Assembly: GCA_963802745.1 (NCBI GenBank)
Contig: CAWDKL010000066.1
Location: 9,707 to 73,706 of the forward strand
Direction: 5' to 3'
From: JAJPKK01 sp963802745
GTDB taxonomy: Bacteria > Pseudomonadota > Alphaproteobacteria > Rhizobiales > Xanthobacteraceae
Length of the DNA stretch: 64,000 bases
Shown here in pieces: positions 63,732 to 64,000 of the stretch. The notes under the pieces were generated by a model. It was not told the DNA's origin. It was given only the letters and a program-made list of their open reading frames with translations, and searched no databases. The position numbers and the translations under genes were made by a program. The first letter of the stretch is position 1. Every line of letters begins with the position of its first letter.

Positions 63732-64000
63732 GATTTTGTCCTTATTGTTTGAGAGAAGTCCAGGTAAACGCTCGAAACGCTTGATGGTTCCACGAAGCAG
63801 TCATTTTTCTTTGAATCTACCAACAAGGGCGTTCTTAGACCATATTTCCAATCGGCCTAATTGCGGTATCGTATACGGGGTGACTTTGCCACATTTCGAA
63901 GGAATGCATACAAGCGCACCGGCGGCGCCAAACCTGGCGCGGCGCGATGCAGTTTTGCCCACCCTACGACGCGCACCGCTATGATATCCGAGGTACCCGG
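63732..64000. other. Right edge: intergenic DNA with a repeat fragment
   Basis: About 270 bases. 63,954-63,972 contains TTTTGCCCACCCTACGACG, one edge of the CAAAATC palindromic element. No gene recognised before the window ends. Confidence 0.5.

Noticed and set aside
1..64000. Prophage or integrative element across the window
   Set aside because: No integrase, transposase, phage structural gene or tRNA-flanked att pair was recognised; accessory genes are scattered among housekeeping genes.

Overview
The window is high-GC DNA from an alphaproteobacterium. The gene families point to Hyphomicrobiales (Rhizobiales), near Bradyrhizobium or Xanthobacteraceae: GapR, a SigF/NrsF pair, Bug/TctC substrate-binding proteins, an Omp25-like/carbohydrate-porin fusion, DUF433/DUF5615 and VapBC modules, and the short palindromic repeats typical of that group. 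No rRNA, tRNA or CRISPR array was recognised.

Layout. 1-4.4 kb: a secreted lectin-like protein cut by the left edge, an ECF sigma factor with its NrsF anti-sigma partner, and gmd/fcl for GDP-L-fucose. 4.6-20.3 kb: catabolic and envelope genes (two amidohydrolases, a TonB-dependent receptor, a PAP2 phosphatase, a c-type cytochrome/di-haem oxidoreductase group with two membrane proteins, a LysR regulator, a Bug protein, an acetamidase/formamidase-like protein, a CtpA protease). 20.4-25 kb: a compact RiPP locus of the TOMM (thiazole/oxazole) class. It has a Cys/Gly-rich precursor, a fused E1-like/YcaO cyclodehydratase and a SagB-type dehydrogenase. 25.4-30 kb: an HlyD/ABC-2 export cassette interrupted by a 1.4-kb accessory patch. 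30-35 kb: pyrophosphatase, MgtC-like protein and a large outer-membrane fusion protein. 35-39.4 kb: VapBC and a SIR2-NACHT antiphage-type protein. 39.5-42.6 kb: a NitT/TauT-like ABC importer without a binding protein. 43-56 kb: a patchwork of intact and decayed toxin-antitoxin genes among metabolic genes (aminotransferase, GapR, Bug, MBL-fold protein, P450) and many repeats. 56.8-61 kb: an acyl-CoA carboxylase beta subunit and purN-purM. purN carries a C-terminal polymorphic-toxin-like domain in frame and overlaps, by ATGA, a pentapeptide-repeat gene that could encode immunity. The right end holds a Spy/LTXXQ protein with a Gly/His-rich N-terminus.

Two cross-cutting signals stand out. First, at least fifteen otherwise well-conserved genes are interrupted by single-base indels, nearly all +1 and usually in short homopolymers. 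This suggests systematic sequence error or unusual decay, and reading frames were reconstructed across them. Second, toxin-like and defence-like modules are dense from 26 to 59 kb. The most promising little-described pieces are the TOMM locus with its Cys-rich core and the PurN-toxin fusion with its overlapping pentapeptide-repeat partner.
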